A stretch of DNA of 64,000 bases from Rhabdaerophilum sp. SD176 (GTDB lineage Bacteria > Pseudomonadota > Alphaproteobacteria > Rhizobiales > Beijerinckiaceae): positions 372,001 through 436,000 of the forward strand of contig NZ_JARJNS010000005.1 of assembly GCF_030143245.1 (NCBI RefSeq), written 5' to 3'. Positions 9,619-21,540 of the stretch are shown piece by piece; position 1 is the first letter of the stretch; every line of letters starts with the position of its first letter. The translations under genes were made by a program, and so were the position numbers. Below the pieces are notes generated by a model. It ran no database searches. It worked only from the letters and a program-made list of their open reading frames with translations, and was not told the origin of the DNA.

Positions 9619-11163
9619 TTGTTCGCCGCCCTGCGCCATTCCCTGCACCTGATCCATGTCGGCTATGTGCTGATGCGCGAAGGCGTCTTCGCGCTTGTGC
9701 CCAAGCGGCAGGTGCCGGCGGTCCTCCATCCCCTGCTCTGGCTTCTCGGGGCACTGGCCCGGCGGGATGCCGGCGATCGCGGCACCCGCATTGTCGCCGC
9801 GCTGACGCGGCTCGGCCCGTCCTATGTGAAGCTCGGCCAGTTCCTGGCGACCAGGCCGGACCTTGTCGGTTTTGCGCTGGCGCGGGATCTCGAGGCCTTG
9901 CAGGACCGGATGCCCGCTTTCCCGCAGGATGTGGCTGAACGCCGCGTCGCAATGGCCCTCGGCAAGCCTCTTGATAGCCAGTTCGTTGAATTCGGGCCGG
10001 TTGTCGCGGCCGCTTCGATCGCGCAGGTCCACAAGGCCATTGTCGAGATGGATGGCGCGCGCCGGCCTTTCGCGGTCAAGGTGCGCCGGCCGGGCATCGA
10101 CAGGGTCTTCAACCGCGATATCGCTGCGCAGAAATTCGTGGCCGGACTGATCGAGTATTTCGTGGTCTCCGCGCGCCGCCTCAAACCGGTCGAAGTGGTG
10201 GAGACCCTTGAACGCACGGTCCTGCTGGAAATGGATCTCCGTTTCGAGGCCGCGGCCCTGTCGGAAATGGGCGAGAATGTCGCCATGGATCCGGATTTCC
10301 GCGTGCCTGTGGTCGATTGGGAACGCACCGCCCGCGAATGCCTGACGATGGAATGGATCGAGGGCATCAAGCTCAACGATCTTGCCAGCATCGAAGCGGC
10401 CGGGATCGACCGGGTGGCCCTGGCCCGCACGGCCCTGCAAAGCTTCCTCCGCCATGCCCTGCGCGATGGCTTCTTCCATGCGGACATGCATCCCGGCAAC
10501 CTCTTCGTCATGCCGTCCGGCCAGCTCGTGGCGGTCGATCTCGGCATCATGAGTCGCCTCGGCCCGCCCGAACGGCGCTTTCTCGCCGAGATCCTGTTCG
10601 GCTTCATCACCCGCGACTATCGCCGGATCGCCGAGGTGCATTTCGAGGCCGGCTATGTGCCCAAGCGCCATTCCGTCGAGGATTTCGCCCAGGCCCTGCG
10701 CGCGGTCGGCGAGAAGATCCATGGCCGCAACGCCGCCGAGATCTCGATGGCCCAGCTTCTCGGCCTGCTTTTCGAGATTACCGCCCTGTTCGACATGGCG
10801 ACCCGGACGGAACTTGTCCTGCTCCAGAAGACCATGGTGGTGGTCGAGGGGGTCGCGCGCAATCTCGACCCGCAATTCGATATGTGGAAGGTTGCCGAGC
10901 CGGTAATCCGGGAATGGATCGAGCGCAATCTCGGGCCAATCGGCAGGATCGAGGATATCGGTCGGGATGCGAGGGATCTCGTGCGGGCGGCCGGTCGCCT
11001 TCCTGATCTGGTCACCCGGACGGATGCCGCGCTTGCGGCCTTCGAGAAAGGCCATCGACCGGAAGTCGCGCCGGCCGGCCAGCGGGCTGGTAGTCTTTCC
11101 GCAATCACCTTGGCGCTCTGGGCCATCGCCCTCGCGCTGGCCATCCTGGCAGTGAAGACCTGA
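9619..11163 (+). CDS. ubiB: UbiB-family kinase-like protein
   Basis: UbiB is an atypical kinase-like (ADCK/ABC1) protein required for ubiquinone synthesis. The KxGQ motif (VKLGQFLATRPD), the invariant lysine in FAVKVRRPG, the catalytic-loop equivalent HADMHPGNLF and the DLG motif (VAVDLGIMSRL) are all visible. Two hydrophobic segments at the C-terminus would anchor it in the inner membrane. The start is TTG at 9619. It sits between ubiE and coaBC in a tight operon. Confidence 0.95.
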   Translation: MFAALRHSLHLIHVGYVLMREGVFALVPKRQVPAVLHPLLWLLGALARRDAGDRGTRIVAALTRLGPSYVKLGQFLATRPDLVGFALARDLEALQDRMPAFPQDVAERRVAMALGKPLDSQFVEFGPVVAAASIAQVHKAIVEMDGARRPFAVKVRRPGIDRVFNRDIAAQKFVAGLIEYFVVSARRLKPVEVVETLERTVLLEMDLRFEAAALSEMGENVAMDPDFRVPVVDWERTARECLTMEWIEGIKLNDLASIEAAGIDRVALARTALQSFLRHALRDGFFHADMHPGNLFVMPSGQLVAVDLGIMSRLGPPERRFLAEILFGFITRDYRRIAEVHFEAGYVPKRHSVEDFAQALRAVGEKIHGRNAAEISMAQLLGLLFEITALFDMATRTELVLLQKTMVVVEGVARNLDPQFDMWKVAEPVIREWIERNLGPIGRIEDIGRDARDLVRAAGRLPDLVTRTDAALAAFEKGHRPEVAPAGQRAGSLSAITLALWAIALALAILAVKT

Positions 11164-11174
11164 GGGGGCGAACC

Positions 11175-12437
11175 ATGGCTCAACCCGTGCTTCAAGGACG
11201 TTCGATCCTGCTGGTGATCGGGGGGGGCATCGCCGCCTACAAGAGTGCGGAGCTTGTCCGGCTGATCCGGAAGGCTGGCGGCGATGTCCGGGTCATCCTC
11301 ACCCGGGCGGGCAGCCAGTTCGTCACGCCGCTCACACTGGCGAGCCTGACGGGCAACAAGGTTCAGGAAGATCTCTTCTCCCTGACCGACGAGGTCGAGA
11401 TGGGACACATCGAGCTGTCCCGCTCGGCCGATCTCGTCGTGGTGGCCCCGGCAACGGCGGATCTGATGGCCAAGGCTGCCAATGGCCTTGCCAATGACCT
11501 TGCCTCGACGGCCCTGCTCGCAACAGACAAACGGATCCTGATGGCGCCCGCCATGAATGTCCGGATGTGGCTGCATCCGGCAACGCAGCGCAACCTTGCC
11601 GCCCTGAAGCAGGATGGCGTGCGCCTTGTCGGCCCGGATGCCGGCGAGATGGCCTGCGGCGAGTTCGGCCCGGGAAGGATGGCCGAACCGGCTGCGATCC
11701 TCGAGGCCATCGTGGCGGCGCTTGCCGGGCCGACCGTGATTCCCATGCCGGAATGGCAGGCCCCGGCGCCCGCCTCCGGGCCGCTTTCGGGGCGCCATGT
11801 GCTGGTTACCGCCGGGCCGACGCATGAGCCGATCGACCCGGTGCGCTACATCGCCAACCGTTCCTCTGGCAAGCAGGGTTATGCGCTGGCCGAGGCCGCG
11901 CGGGCCCTTGGCGCCCGGGTGACGCTCGTCTCCGGGCCCGTGACGCTGCCTGATCCGCCCGGCATCACCGTCATCCGCGTCGAGACCGCGCGCGAAATGG
12001 ACCGCGCCGTCGAGCAGGCCCTGCCTGCTGATCTCGCTATTTTCGCCGCTGCCGTCGCCGATTGGCGTGTCGAGGACGAGGCCGGGCAGAAGCTCAAGAA
12101 GGACGGCAACGCCATTCCGCCGCTCCGCCTGATGGAAAACCCCGATATCCTCGCCCGGATCGCCCGCCATTTGACCCGGCGCCCCGGGCTGGTGATCGGT
12201 TTTGCCGCGGAAACCGAGAATGTCATCGGCCATGCCACGGCCAAGCGCCTCCGGAAAGGCTGCGATATTATCGTCGCCAATGATGTCTCGCCGGCCAGCG
12301 GCGTCATGGGTGGCGATCGCAACATCGTCCACATCATCGACGCTGCCGGCGTTACCACATTGCCCGAGATGGCGAAGGCCGAAGTCGCAGCCGTGCTGAT
12401 GCAGCGCTTCGCAGCCCTTTTGGGGGGCGAAACATGA
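11175..12437 (+). CDS. coaBC: CoaBC, bifunctional phosphopantothenoylcysteine synthetase/decarboxylase
   Basis: Makes 4'-phosphopantetheine for coenzyme A. The N-terminal flavoprotein decarboxylase half carries the active-site histidine region [16 protein letters not shown] and the substrate-clamp cysteine in [11 protein letters not shown]. The C-terminal synthetase half begins near residue 205 ([19 protein letters not shown]) and has the KLKK motif. Its 420 residues is full length. A GGGGGCGAA site precedes ATG, and the end overlaps dut by 4 bp (ATGA). Confidence 0.97.
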   Translation: MAQPVLQGRSILLVIGGGIAAYKSAELVRLIRKAGGDVRVILTRAGSQFVTPLTLASLTGNKVQEDLFSLTDEVEMGHIELSRSADLVVVAPATADLMAKAANGLANDLASTALLATDKRILMAPAMNVRMWLHPATQRNLAALKQDGVRLVGPDAGEMACGEFGPGRMAEPAAILEAIVAALAGPTVIPMPEWQAPAPASGPLSGRHVLVTAGPTHEPIDPVRYIANRSSGKQGYALAEAARALGARVTLVSGPVTLPDPPGITVIRVETAREMDRAVEQALPADLAIFAAAVADWRVEDEAGQKLKKDGNAIPPLRLMENPDILARIARHLTRRPGLVIGFAAETENVIGHATAKRLRKGCDIIVANDVSPASGVMGGDRNIVHIIDAAGVTTLPEMAKAEVAAVLMQRFAALLGGET

Positions 12438-12892
12438 GCGTCACCCTTCCGATCCAGCGCCTTCCGCATGCCGAAGGTCTGCCGGTTCCGGCCTACCAGA
12501 CGGCCGGGGCGGCCGGCTTCGACCTTGCGGCGGCCATTCCCGAGAACGAGGTCTGGCGGCTCGCGCCGGGTCAGCGCCTGCTCGTGCCCACCGGGCTCAT
12601 CTTCGCCCTGCCGGAGGGGTTCGAGGCCCAGATCCGCCCGCGCTCCGGCCTCGCTTTCAAGCACGGTGTGACCGTGGCGAATGCGCCGGGCACGATTGAT
12701 TCCGATTACCGCGGCGAAGTGAAGGTGCTGCTCATCAATCTCGGTCAGGAGCCCTGGTCCTTCACGCGAGGCGAGCGCGTTGCCCAATGCGTGGTCGCGC
12801 CGGTCCTGCAGGCCCGCCTCGCGACGACGGGCGAGGTGGAGGCGACCGCGCGAGGGCACGGCGGTTTTGGCTCGACCGGAATTTCCTCCTGA
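12434..12892 (+). CDS. dut: dUTP diphosphatase
   Basis: Hydrolyses dUTP to dUMP and keeps uracil out of DNA. The five trimeric-dUTPase motifs are recognisable: [42 protein letters not shown] and the C-terminal [10 protein letters not shown] arm that closes over the active site. Its 152 residues is normal. The ATG overlaps the coaBC stop, so it is translationally coupled. Confidence 0.97.
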   Translation: MSVTLPIQRLPHAEGLPVPAYQTAGAAGFDLAAAIPENEVWRLAPGQRLLVPTGLIFALPEGFEAQIRPRSGLAFKHGVTVANAPGTIDSDYRGEVKVLLINLGQEPWSFTRGERVAQCVVAPVLQARLATTGEVEATARGHGGFGSTGISS

Positions 12893-13015
12893 AATTCTGA
12901 GCAAAAGAGATGAATTTTCTTTATTCGCCCTTGAAATGGCAAGGCGGAAGAACTTGTTTCCCCCTCAGGCAGGGCCTAGCTTCAGGTGAAACGCACCAAC
13001 CCTGAAGGCGCCTCC

Positions 13016-14002
13016 ATGAGTGTCCAGTCGAAACCCGAAACCGGCAAGGCCCGCAAGCCGGGTCGCGGCCGCGTCTATTCGTCGATTACCGAGACGATCG
13101 GCGATACACCCGTCGTCCGGCTTGATCGTCTCGCCCGCGCGGAAGGCGTGAAGGCCAATCTCTTCGCCAAGCTCGAATTCTTCAATCCGCTCGCCTCGGT
13201 CAAGGACAGGATCGGCCTCTCGATGATCGAGGTCGCCGAGGCGGAAGGCCGCATCGCCCCCGGCAAGACCGTCCTGGTCGAGCCGACCTCCGGCAATACC
13301 GGCATCGCGCTCGCTTTCGTCGCAGCCGCCAAGGGCTACCGCCTGATCCTGACGATGCCGGAATCCATGTCGATCGAGCGCCGCAAGATGCTCGCCTATC
13401 TCGGCGCCGAACTCGTGGTGACCGAGCCAGGCAAGGGCATGAAGGGCGCGATAGCCAAGGCCGAGGAAATCGTCGCGGAAACGCCGAACGCGGTCATCCC
13501 GCAGCAATTCCGCAACCCCGCCAACCCGCTCGTCCATCGCAACACCACGGCCGAGGAAATCTGGAACGACATGGGCGGCGAGATCGATTTCTTCGTTGCC
13601 GGTGTCGGCACCGGCGGCACGATCACCGGCGTTGGCCAGGTTCTCAAGCCGCGCCGCCCCGGCCTCAGGGTGGTGGCGGTCGAGCCGGTCGAGAGCCCGG
13701 TCCTGTCGGGCGGCGAACCCGGATCGCACAAGATCCAGGGCATCGGGGCTGGCTTCGTCCCCGAGATCCTCGACCGCGCGGTGATCGACGAAATCGTCCG
13801 TATCGACAGTGCCACCGCCATCGCCACTGCCCGCCAGCTCGCGCGGATCGAGGCGATTCCCGGCGGCATTTCCTCCGGCGCAGCCACGGCTGCAGCGCTT
13901 GAACTCGCCCGCCGGCCGGAAAATGCCGGCAAGAACATCGTCTTCATCGTGCCGTCTTTCGCCGAGCGCTACATTTCCAGCCTGCTCTTTGAAGGGCTGT
14001 AA
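13016..14002 (+). CDS. cysK: Cysteine synthase A (O-acetylserine sulfhydrylase)
   Basis: A PLP enzyme that makes L-cysteine from O-acetylserine and sulfide. The PLP lysine lies in NPLASVKDR (K63), the substrate loop TSGNTGIAL is near residue 92 and the phosphate-binding [10 protein letters not shown] follows. ATG 13016 is chosen for its AAGG site; a GTG ten codons upstream (12986) is also in frame. The AT-rich gap after dut (12893-12965) could hold a separate promoter. Length is 328 residues. Confidence 0.93.
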   Translation: MSVQSKPETGKARKPGRGRVYSSITETIGDTPVVRLDRLARAEGVKANLFAKLEFFNPLASVKDRIGLSMIEVAEAEGRIAPGKTVLVEPTSGNTGIALAFVAAAKGYRLILTMPESMSIERRKMLAYLGAELVVTEPGKGMKGAIAKAEEIVAETPNAVIPQQFRNPANPLVHRNTTAEEIWNDMGGEIDFFVAGVGTGGTITGVGQVLKPRRPGLRVVAVEPVESPVLSGGEPGSHKIQGIGAGFVPEILDRAVIDEIVRIDSATAIATARQLARIEAIPGGISSGAATAAALELARRPENAGKNIVFIVPSFAERYISSLLFEGL

Positions 14003-14127
14003 GCTCCGTCTGCCGCCGCTTCCGGAGGCCTTCTCCGGCAGCGGCGATGCGCATGGCAGGGAAAATCGCCTCGGTGCGGAAAGCTCCGTTGCAGAGCCCG
14101 GAATCATCCGCTAAACGGGGTCTGCAC

Positions 14128-14204
14128 GCACCCGTAGCTCAGCTGGATAGAGTGTTGGATTCCGAATCCAAAGGTCGCAGGTTCGAATCCTGCCGGGTGC
14201 GCCA
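14128..14204 (+). tRNA. tRNA-Arg (anticodon CCG)
   Basis: A complete 77-nt cloverleaf with CCA encoded. The acceptor stem pairs GCACCCG with CGGGTGC. The anticodon stem TTGGA/TCCAA holds the loop TTCCGAA, giving anticodon CCG at 14162-14164, which reads the CGG arginine codon. The T arm contains GGTTCGAATCC. It lies just before the accessory catabolic region. Confidence 0.97.
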
Positions 14205-14263
14205 TTTCATTCTTTCGTACGAGTGATCATCAGAGGCTGCTTGCGGCCCTTTCACTCGCGCCC

Positions 14264-15280
14264 TTATCCCCGGGTCAGCGCAGGCCCCGTGGAACGCCGG
14301 ACGATCAGGTCGACCGGCAGGGTCAGCGTGGTCGGGCCGGGCTCGTCCCGCAGGATGGCGACCATCATCCGTGCTGCTTCGGTGCCGATCCGCGCTGTCG
14401 GGACATGCACGGTCGTCAGCGAGGGCGAGACATGCGCGGACATGTCGAGATCGTCGATGCCGGCCACCGATAGATCCGCCGGAATCGCAAGGCCCCGGGC
14501 CTGCGCCTCGACCATGCAGCCGATGGCGATGAGATCGATCCCGCCGACAATCGCCGTCGGGGGCTCGGCGAGGTCGAGCAGTTGGGCGCAGCCCATCCGC
14601 CCGCCGGCCAATGTGGTCGCCTGCTCGCAGGCCAGCGCCGGCGGCAGGGTCAGGCCGGCTTCCTCCAGCGCGCGGCGGACGCCGCGATAGCGCCCGCGCT
14701 GGCGGTCATTGAAGCGCGTGGCGCCGGTGATCACGCCGATCCGGCGATGGCCGAGCGCGATCAGATGGCGGGTCGCCAGCAGGCCGGCATATTCGTTGTC
14801 GACCAGCACCGAAGGCGCCCCGTCCGGCGCGCACCAGGTCATCACCACCGGAAGGCCGGATTGCGCAAGCAGCTGTGCGGCTTCGGCAATCCGCTCCGCG
14901 CCGACCAGGATCAGCCCGTCGACACCGCGCGCCAGAAGCGTACGGATGCATTCGGCCTCGGCGGCCTTGCTGTAATCATGCGAGGCGACCAGCAACTGGT
15001 AGCCATCCTCGGCCAGCTGGGCCTGCATGGCCTGCAGGGCCTTGGAGAAGATGGCATTGTCCAGGGTCGGCATCACCGCGCCGATCGTCATCGAGCGCCC
15101 GGAAGCCAGAGCCCGCGCGGCGGCATCGGGGCGATAGCCGAGATGATCGGCCGCCCGACGCACGCGCGCCAGTGTCTCCGGCGAGAGGAGGTCCGGCTGG
15201 CTGATCGCACGCGAGACCGTGGCCGGCGAAACACCAGCTTCGCGCGCGACCTCGCTCAGTCGGATCCGGTTCCTGGCCAT
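14264..15280 (-). CDS. LacI-family transcriptional regulator
   Basis: An N-terminal LacI helix-turn-helix (RLSEVAREAGVSPATVSRAI, residues 7-26) with its hinge helix is followed by a periplasmic-binding-protein-like ligand domain (residues 60-335). I use ATG 15280 (MARNRIRLSE); the upstream in-frame ATG would add 20 residues of no family character. It diverges from the sulfonate-type ABC operon, with three operator-like palindromes in between, one only 10 bp upstream of its own ATG, so it probably represses both itself and the operon. The ligand is unknown. Confidence 0.92.
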   Translation of the reverse strand: MARNRIRLSEVAREAGVSPATVSRAISQPDLLSPETLARVRRAADHLGYRPDAAARALASGRSMTIGAVMPTLDNAIFSKALQAMQAQLAEDGYQLLVASHDYSKAAEAECIRTLLARGVDGLILVGAERIAEAAQLLAQSGLPVVMTWCAPDGAPSVLVDNEYAGLLATRHLIALGHRRIGVITGATRFNDRQRGRYRGVRRALEEAGLTLPPALACEQATTLAGGRMGCAQLLDLAEPPTAIVGGIDLIAIGCMVEAQARGLAIPADLSVAGIDDLDMSAHVSPSLTTVHVPTARIGTEAARMMVAILRDEPGPTTLTLPVDLIVRRSTGPALTRG

Positions 15281-15289
15281 CGCACCCCA

Positions 15290-15303
15290 TGAAAGAACTT
15301 TCA
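15290..15303. promoter_or_regulatory. Operator-like palindrome O1
   Basis: TGAAAG-AA-CTTTCA, with perfect 6-bp arms, lies in the leader of the LacI-type gene. It shares its arms with the sites at 15348 and 15407, and LacI-family operators commonly have this form. The link to the adjacent regulator is inferred from position. Confidence 0.75.
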
Positions 15304-15347
15304 GCAGGCGTGCGATATCCCGTCGCGCCAGTCGAGGCAATGGCGGC

Positions 15348-15361
15348 TGAAAAAACTTTCA
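15348..15361. promoter_or_regulatory. Operator-like palindrome O2
   Basis: TGAAAA-AA-CTTTCA, one arm differing by one base from the other two sites. It begins 58 bp from O1 and 59 bp from O3, midway in the divergent promoter region. Confidence 0.65.
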
Positions 15362-15406
15362 TCCTCAACACCCGTTGACTCGCAATGCCGGTCCGATCAC
15401 TCTGGA

Positions 15407-15420
15407 TGAAAGCGCTTTCA
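15407..15420. promoter_or_regulatory. Operator-like palindrome O3
   Basis: TGAAAGCGCTTTCA is a perfect 14-bp palindrome with a central CG step, the classical LacI/GalR operator form. It lies 37 bp upstream of the first permease ATG, well placed to block transcription of the ABC operon. Confidence 0.85.
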
Positions 15421-15457
15421 AAAGAAGAGCGCAGAACAATCGGGGAGGTCGCGCTGC

Positions 15458-16243
15458 ATGGCACCCGTGGCCAGTCGCAAGACACTTATCGGCGGCATGA
15501 CCGTGATCGGTCTTGTGATGCTGTGGTTCGGGCTGACCACCTTGACCGGGCTTGTCACCAGCGCGCGCTTTCCCTCTCCGGCTGAATTCTGGCTCTCGCT
15601 CAAGCAGATCAACGGGCGTGGCTATGCCGGCTCGACCCTCGTTAGCCACGCATTCCACAGCCTGAAACTCGTGCTGATGGGCTTCGCCGTCGCGGTGCTG
15701 ACGGGCGTGCCGCTCGGCCTCTGGATGGGCTGGAGTCGCCGCGTCGAGGCTTTCGTCAATCCGGTCTTCCTGATTATCCGGCCGATCCCGCCGCTGGCCT
15801 GGATCCCGCTCGCCATCCTGTGGCTTGGCCTCGGCGATGCGGCGAAGATCCTCGTGATCTGGTTCTCCGCCTTCGTGCCCTCGGTGATCAATGCCTTCAC
15901 CGGGGTGCGCAATATCGACAAGCCGATCCTCGAGGCCGCCCGCATGCTCGGCACGCCGCGCTGGCGCATGGTGCGCGAGGTGATCCTCCCGGCCTCCCTG
16001 CCGATGATCTTCACCGGTCTGCGCCTTTCGCTTCAGGCGAGCTGGACCACGCTGGTGGCGGCGGAACTCGTCGGCGCACTGGTCGGCGTCGGCTTCGTGC
16101 TGAACATGGCGCAGCAGGACATCTATCCCGGCATGATCCTCGTTGGGATGGTCACAGTCGGCATTCTCGGTTGGGTGACGACGCTGCTCCTCGCGCGGGT
16201 CGAGCGGCGGGCCCTTGCCTGGAACGTGGCAGCGAGGGATTGA
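15458..16243 (+). CDS. ABC transporter permease, sulfonate/nitrate/taurine type
   Basis: A 261-residue inner-membrane subunit with about six hydrophobic segments and the EAA loop that contacts the ATPase (EAARMLGTPRWRMVREVILP). It belongs to the SsuC/TauC/NrtB group. A GGGGAGG site precedes the ATG. It is the first gene behind the LacI-type operators, and a second, different permease follows 2 bp later, so the transporter probably has a heterodimeric pore. The substrate is inferred from the neighbours to be a sulfonate or similar small anion. Confidence 0.9.
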   Translation: MAPVASRKTLIGGMTVIGLVMLWFGLTTLTGLVTSARFPSPAEFWLSLKQINGRGYAGSTLVSHAFHSLKLVLMGFAVAVLTGVPLGLWMGWSRRVEAFVNPVFLIIRPIPPLAWIPLAILWLGLGDAAKILVIWFSAFVPSVINAFTGVRNIDKPILEAARMLGTPRWRMVREVILPASLPMIFTGLRLSLQASWTTLVAAELVGALVGVGFVLNMAQQDIYPGMILVGMVTVGILGWVTTLLLARVERRALAWNVAARD

Positions 16244-16245
16244 CC

Positions 16246-17034
16246 ATGACATCCCCCTCTCTCGGCTTTCGCGAAACCATGCTGCTGGGCCTTGCAGGCC
16301 TTGCCAGCTTCATCGGCCTCTGGAGTTTCCTCTCGGTCTCCGGCATCGTTCCCGCGCAGTTCCTGCCCGGCCCGCTCGATGTCGCGTCGCGGTTCTTCGA
16401 CCTGCTGACCGCGCCCTTCGCCGGAGCGACCCTGCCGGCCCATCTCGCCTCGAGTTTCCAGCGTTATGCCTATGGCGTGCTGCTTGCGGCGGCGATCGGG
16501 GTGCCGCTCGGCCTGCTGATGGGCTTCTTCCGCCTGCTGGATGACATTGTGACTCCGCTCTTCGACGGGCTTCGCTTCATCGCGCCGATTGCCTGGGTGC
16601 CGTTCGCGGCGCTCTGGTTCGGCACGGGGATCGGCGGGCCGATCATGATCATCTTCGCCGGCGCCTTCCCGCCCTGCCTGATCAATGCCTATCGCGGCGC
16701 GCGCTTCGTCGAGCCCCGCCTGATCGAGGCGGCACGCATGCTCGGGACACCCTCCACGCGGATGATCCTCGAAGTCCTGCTGCCGGCAGCCGTTCCGTCA
16801 ATCATTGCCGGCCTCCGTGTCTCGGCGGGCCTCGGATGGCAGAGCCTGGTCGGCGCCGAACTCATCGTCGCCGCCGCTGGCGTGGGCTTCATGATGGTTC
16901 AGGCGCAGGGCTCGGTCCAGACGCCCACGGTCATGGCCGGGATGATCGCCATCGGGTTGGTCGGCATGCTGATCGATGTCCTGCTGCGTCAGGGCGAAGG
17001 CTGGCTGCGCCGCAGGCGCGGACTGGAATCGTAA
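16246..17034 (+). CDS. ABC transporter permease, sulfonate/nitrate/taurine type
   Basis: Second membrane subunit, 262 residues, with the EAA loop EAARMLGTPSTRMILEVLLP and the same helix layout as the preceding permease. The ATG at 16246 follows the previous stop by 2 bp; a longer open frame upstream is only a shadow of the first permease gene. The ATPase gene starts 10 bp after it. Confidence 0.9.
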   Translation: MTSPSLGFRETMLLGLAGLASFIGLWSFLSVSGIVPAQFLPGPLDVASRFFDLLTAPFAGATLPAHLASSFQRYAYGVLLAAAIGVPLGLLMGFFRLLDDIVTPLFDGLRFIAPIAWVPFAALWFGTGIGGPIMIIFAGAFPPCLINAYRGARFVEPRLIEAARMLGTPSTRMILEVLLPAAVPSIIAGLRVSAGLGWQSLVGAELIVAAAGVGFMMVQAQGSVQTPTVMAGMIAIGLVGMLIDVLLRQGEGWLRRRRGLES

Positions 17035-17044
17035 GGGAACGGCC

Positions 17045-17842
17045 ATGGGCTCGATCAGCTTCCGGAATGTCGACAAGGTCTTCGGCCAGGGCACGGGCGG
17101 GGTGAAGGCGCTTGACGACATCAATCTTGACATTGCCGACAAGGAATTCGTCGCCATTGTCGGCCCGTCCGGCTGCGGCAAGACGACCTGCCTGCGCATG
17201 GTCGCCGGGTTCGAGGCGGCCAGCGCCGGTTCGGTGCTGGTCAATGGCCGGCCGGTTACTGCGCCCGGGCCGGACCGTGCGGTGGTGTTCCAGCAATTCG
17301 CGCTGTTTCCCTGGAAGACCGTGCGCGAGAACATCGAGCTCGGCCTCCGCAACAAGAACCTGCCCGTCGGCGAGCGCAACGATCTCGTCGCCAGTGCGCT
17401 GAAGCTGATGAACCTCGAGACCCATGTCGAGGCCTTCCCGCATCAGCTCTCCGGAGGGATGCAACAGCGCGTGGCGATTGCCCGTGCCTATGTGCTGGAT
17501 CCGGAAGTGCTGCTGATGGACGAGCCCTTCGGTGCGCTCGATGCCCAGACGCGGGTGGTGATGCAGGAGGAACTCGTCCGGCTGGCCCGGCACAATCCAC
17601 GCACGGTGCTCTTCATCACCCATGCCGTCGAGGAGGCCGTCTATCTGGCGGACCGTGTGGCGATCATGACGCGCCGACCGGGCCGCATCAAGGAAGTGCT
17701 CGACATAAAGGCCGTCCGCGAGCGCGAGAACTGGGACAGCCATGCCCGGATCGAGGATGTGATGGATCTCGAATCCTTCGTCCATCTGCGCACGCATATC
17801 TGGAAATCGCTGCGCGAGGAAAAGGGGTTCAAGGATGTCTGA
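17045..17842 (+). CDS. ABC transporter ATPase, SsuB/TauB type
   Basis: A 265-residue ATP-binding subunit with Walker A (GPSGCGKTT, near residue 40), Q-loop (FQQFALFPW), signature (LSGGMQQRVAIARAY), Walker B (VLLMDEPFGALD) and H-loop (FITHAVEEA). These details place it in the nitrate/sulfonate/taurine importer group. It overlaps the following aminotransferase gene by 8 bp. Confidence 0.93.
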   Translation: MGSISFRNVDKVFGQGTGGVKALDDINLDIADKEFVAIVGPSGCGKTTCLRMVAGFEAASAGSVLVNGRPVTAPGPDRAVVFQQFALFPWKTVRENIELGLRNKNLPVGERNDLVASALKLMNLETHVEAFPHQLSGGMQQRVAIARAYVLDPEVLLMDEPFGALDAQTRVVMQEELVRLARHNPRTVLFITHAVEEAVYLADRVAIMTRRPGRIKEVLDIKAVRERENWDSHARIEDVMDLESFVHLRTHIWKSLREEKGFKDV

Positions 17843-19082
17843 GCCTGCCCGCCTCACGCGAGACCTGACCGAGCCGACGCCGATCCCCGAGGCCGGCATT
17901 GCCCGTGCAGTGGAACTCATGCGCTCCGGCCGGCTCTTCCGCTATGGCGAGATGGGCGCCGACCAGCTCGATGTCTCGCTGCTCGAACGCGAATTTGCCG
18001 CGTTCCTGGGCCGCCGCTTCTGCGTGGCGGTGAATTCCGGTGGCGGGGCGCTGTTTCTCGCCCTCAAGGTGCTGGGCGTCCAGCCGGGCGACCCGGTTCT
18101 CGTCAACGGCTTCACTTTGGCCCCGGTGCCGGGCGCGATCCTCCATGCCGCGGCGCGGCCGGTCATCGTCGAGATCGGGCCCGATTACGTGATCGATCCC
18201 GAGGATCTCCGCCGGAAGGCCGCTTCGTCCGGCGCGCGGGTTCTGCTGCTCTCGCATATGCGCGGCCATCTCGCGGATATGGACGCTGTCATGGCGGCGG
18301 CCGCGGAATGTGGCCTGCAGGTCGTCGAGGATTGTGCCCATTCGCTCTGTGCCCGCTGGAAGGGCCGGACCATCGGCACCTTTGGCGCGGCGGCGGCCTT
18401 CAGTGCCCAGACCTACAAGCATCTTAATGCCGGCGAGGGCGGTTTCCTCGTGCTCGACGACGAGGATATGGCGGCAAAGGCGATCCTCCATTCCGGCAGT
18501 TACATGCTGCATGGCCAGCATCTCAGTTCGCCCGGACCAGCCGCGCTCGAGGCTGTTGCCGAGGATATCCCGAATTTCAGCCTGCGGATGAGCGCGCTGG
18601 CCGCGGCCATGCTGCGTCCGCAACTGGCGGAGCTTCCCGCACGCGCTGCCCGCTGGAACGCCATCCATGACCGCATTGCTGCAGGCTTGCGCCGCAGCCA
18701 GCATCTCAAGGTGCCGGAGCGGGGCGGGCCGCAGGATTTCTCGGCCACCTCGGTACAATTCTCCGTCCTCGGCCTGCCGCCGGAACGCGTCGAGACCTTC
18801 CTCTCCCTCGCCAAGGCCCGCGGCGTTCCCGTCAAATGGTTCGGCGCCGGGAGCCAGGTCGGCTTCACCAGCGCGCCGCGTCATTGGCGCTATGCCGGAG
18901 ACCAGGGCGCCCTCTCGCGCACCCATGATGTCCTCGCAGGGCTCTGCGACATTCGCACGCCGCTGAGTCTGACCGATGACGAATGTGACCTGATTGCCGC
19001 CATCGTCCGGGAATCGATCGAAACCGTCGCCCGGGACGGGGCAACACCAACGTCTGGCGCGAAGCCGCGCCAGCCGGCCTGA
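17835..19082 (+). CDS. DegT/DnrJ/EryC1-type PLP aminotransferase
   Basis: A 415-residue fold-type I PLP protein. The substrate-side motif VNSGGGALFLALKVLGV (residues 66-82), the aspartate of VVEDCAHSLCA and the Schiff-base lysine in SAQTYKHLNAGEGG are conserved, so it is likely active. The family transfers amino groups to keto-sugars and related ketones. It lies inside an ABC operon, overlapping the ATPase gene by 8 bp and preceding the binding-protein gene, which suggests it acts on the imported compound or a product of it. I cannot name the substrate. Confidence 0.82.
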   Translation: MSEPARLTRDLTEPTPIPEAGIARAVELMRSGRLFRYGEMGADQLDVSLLEREFAAFLGRRFCVAVNSGGGALFLALKVLGVQPGDPVLVNGFTLAPVPGAILHAAARPVIVEIGPDYVIDPEDLRRKAASSGARVLLLSHMRGHLADMDAVMAAAAECGLQVVEDCAHSLCARWKGRTIGTFGAAAAFSAQTYKHLNAGEGGFLVLDDEDMAAKAILHSGSYMLHGQHLSSPGPAALEAVAEDIPNFSLRMSALAAAMLRPQLAELPARAARWNAIHDRIAAGLRRSQHLKVPERGGPQDFSATSVQFSVLGLPPERVETFLSLAKARGVPVKWFGAGSQVGFTSAPRHWRYAGDQGALSRTHDVLAGLCDIRTPLSLTDDECDLIAAIVRESIETVARDGATPTSGAKPRQPA

Positions 19083-19111
19083 CACCAAAGAGTCCACAAG
19101 GGAGAAACGAT

Positions 19112-21540
<2,429 letters not shown>

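Noticed and set aside
14128-14204. tRNA-Arg as attachment site of an integrated island
   Set aside because: The accessory region does begin next to it, but there is no integrase, no second copy of the tRNA 3' end was seen, and most of the region shares the usual composition.
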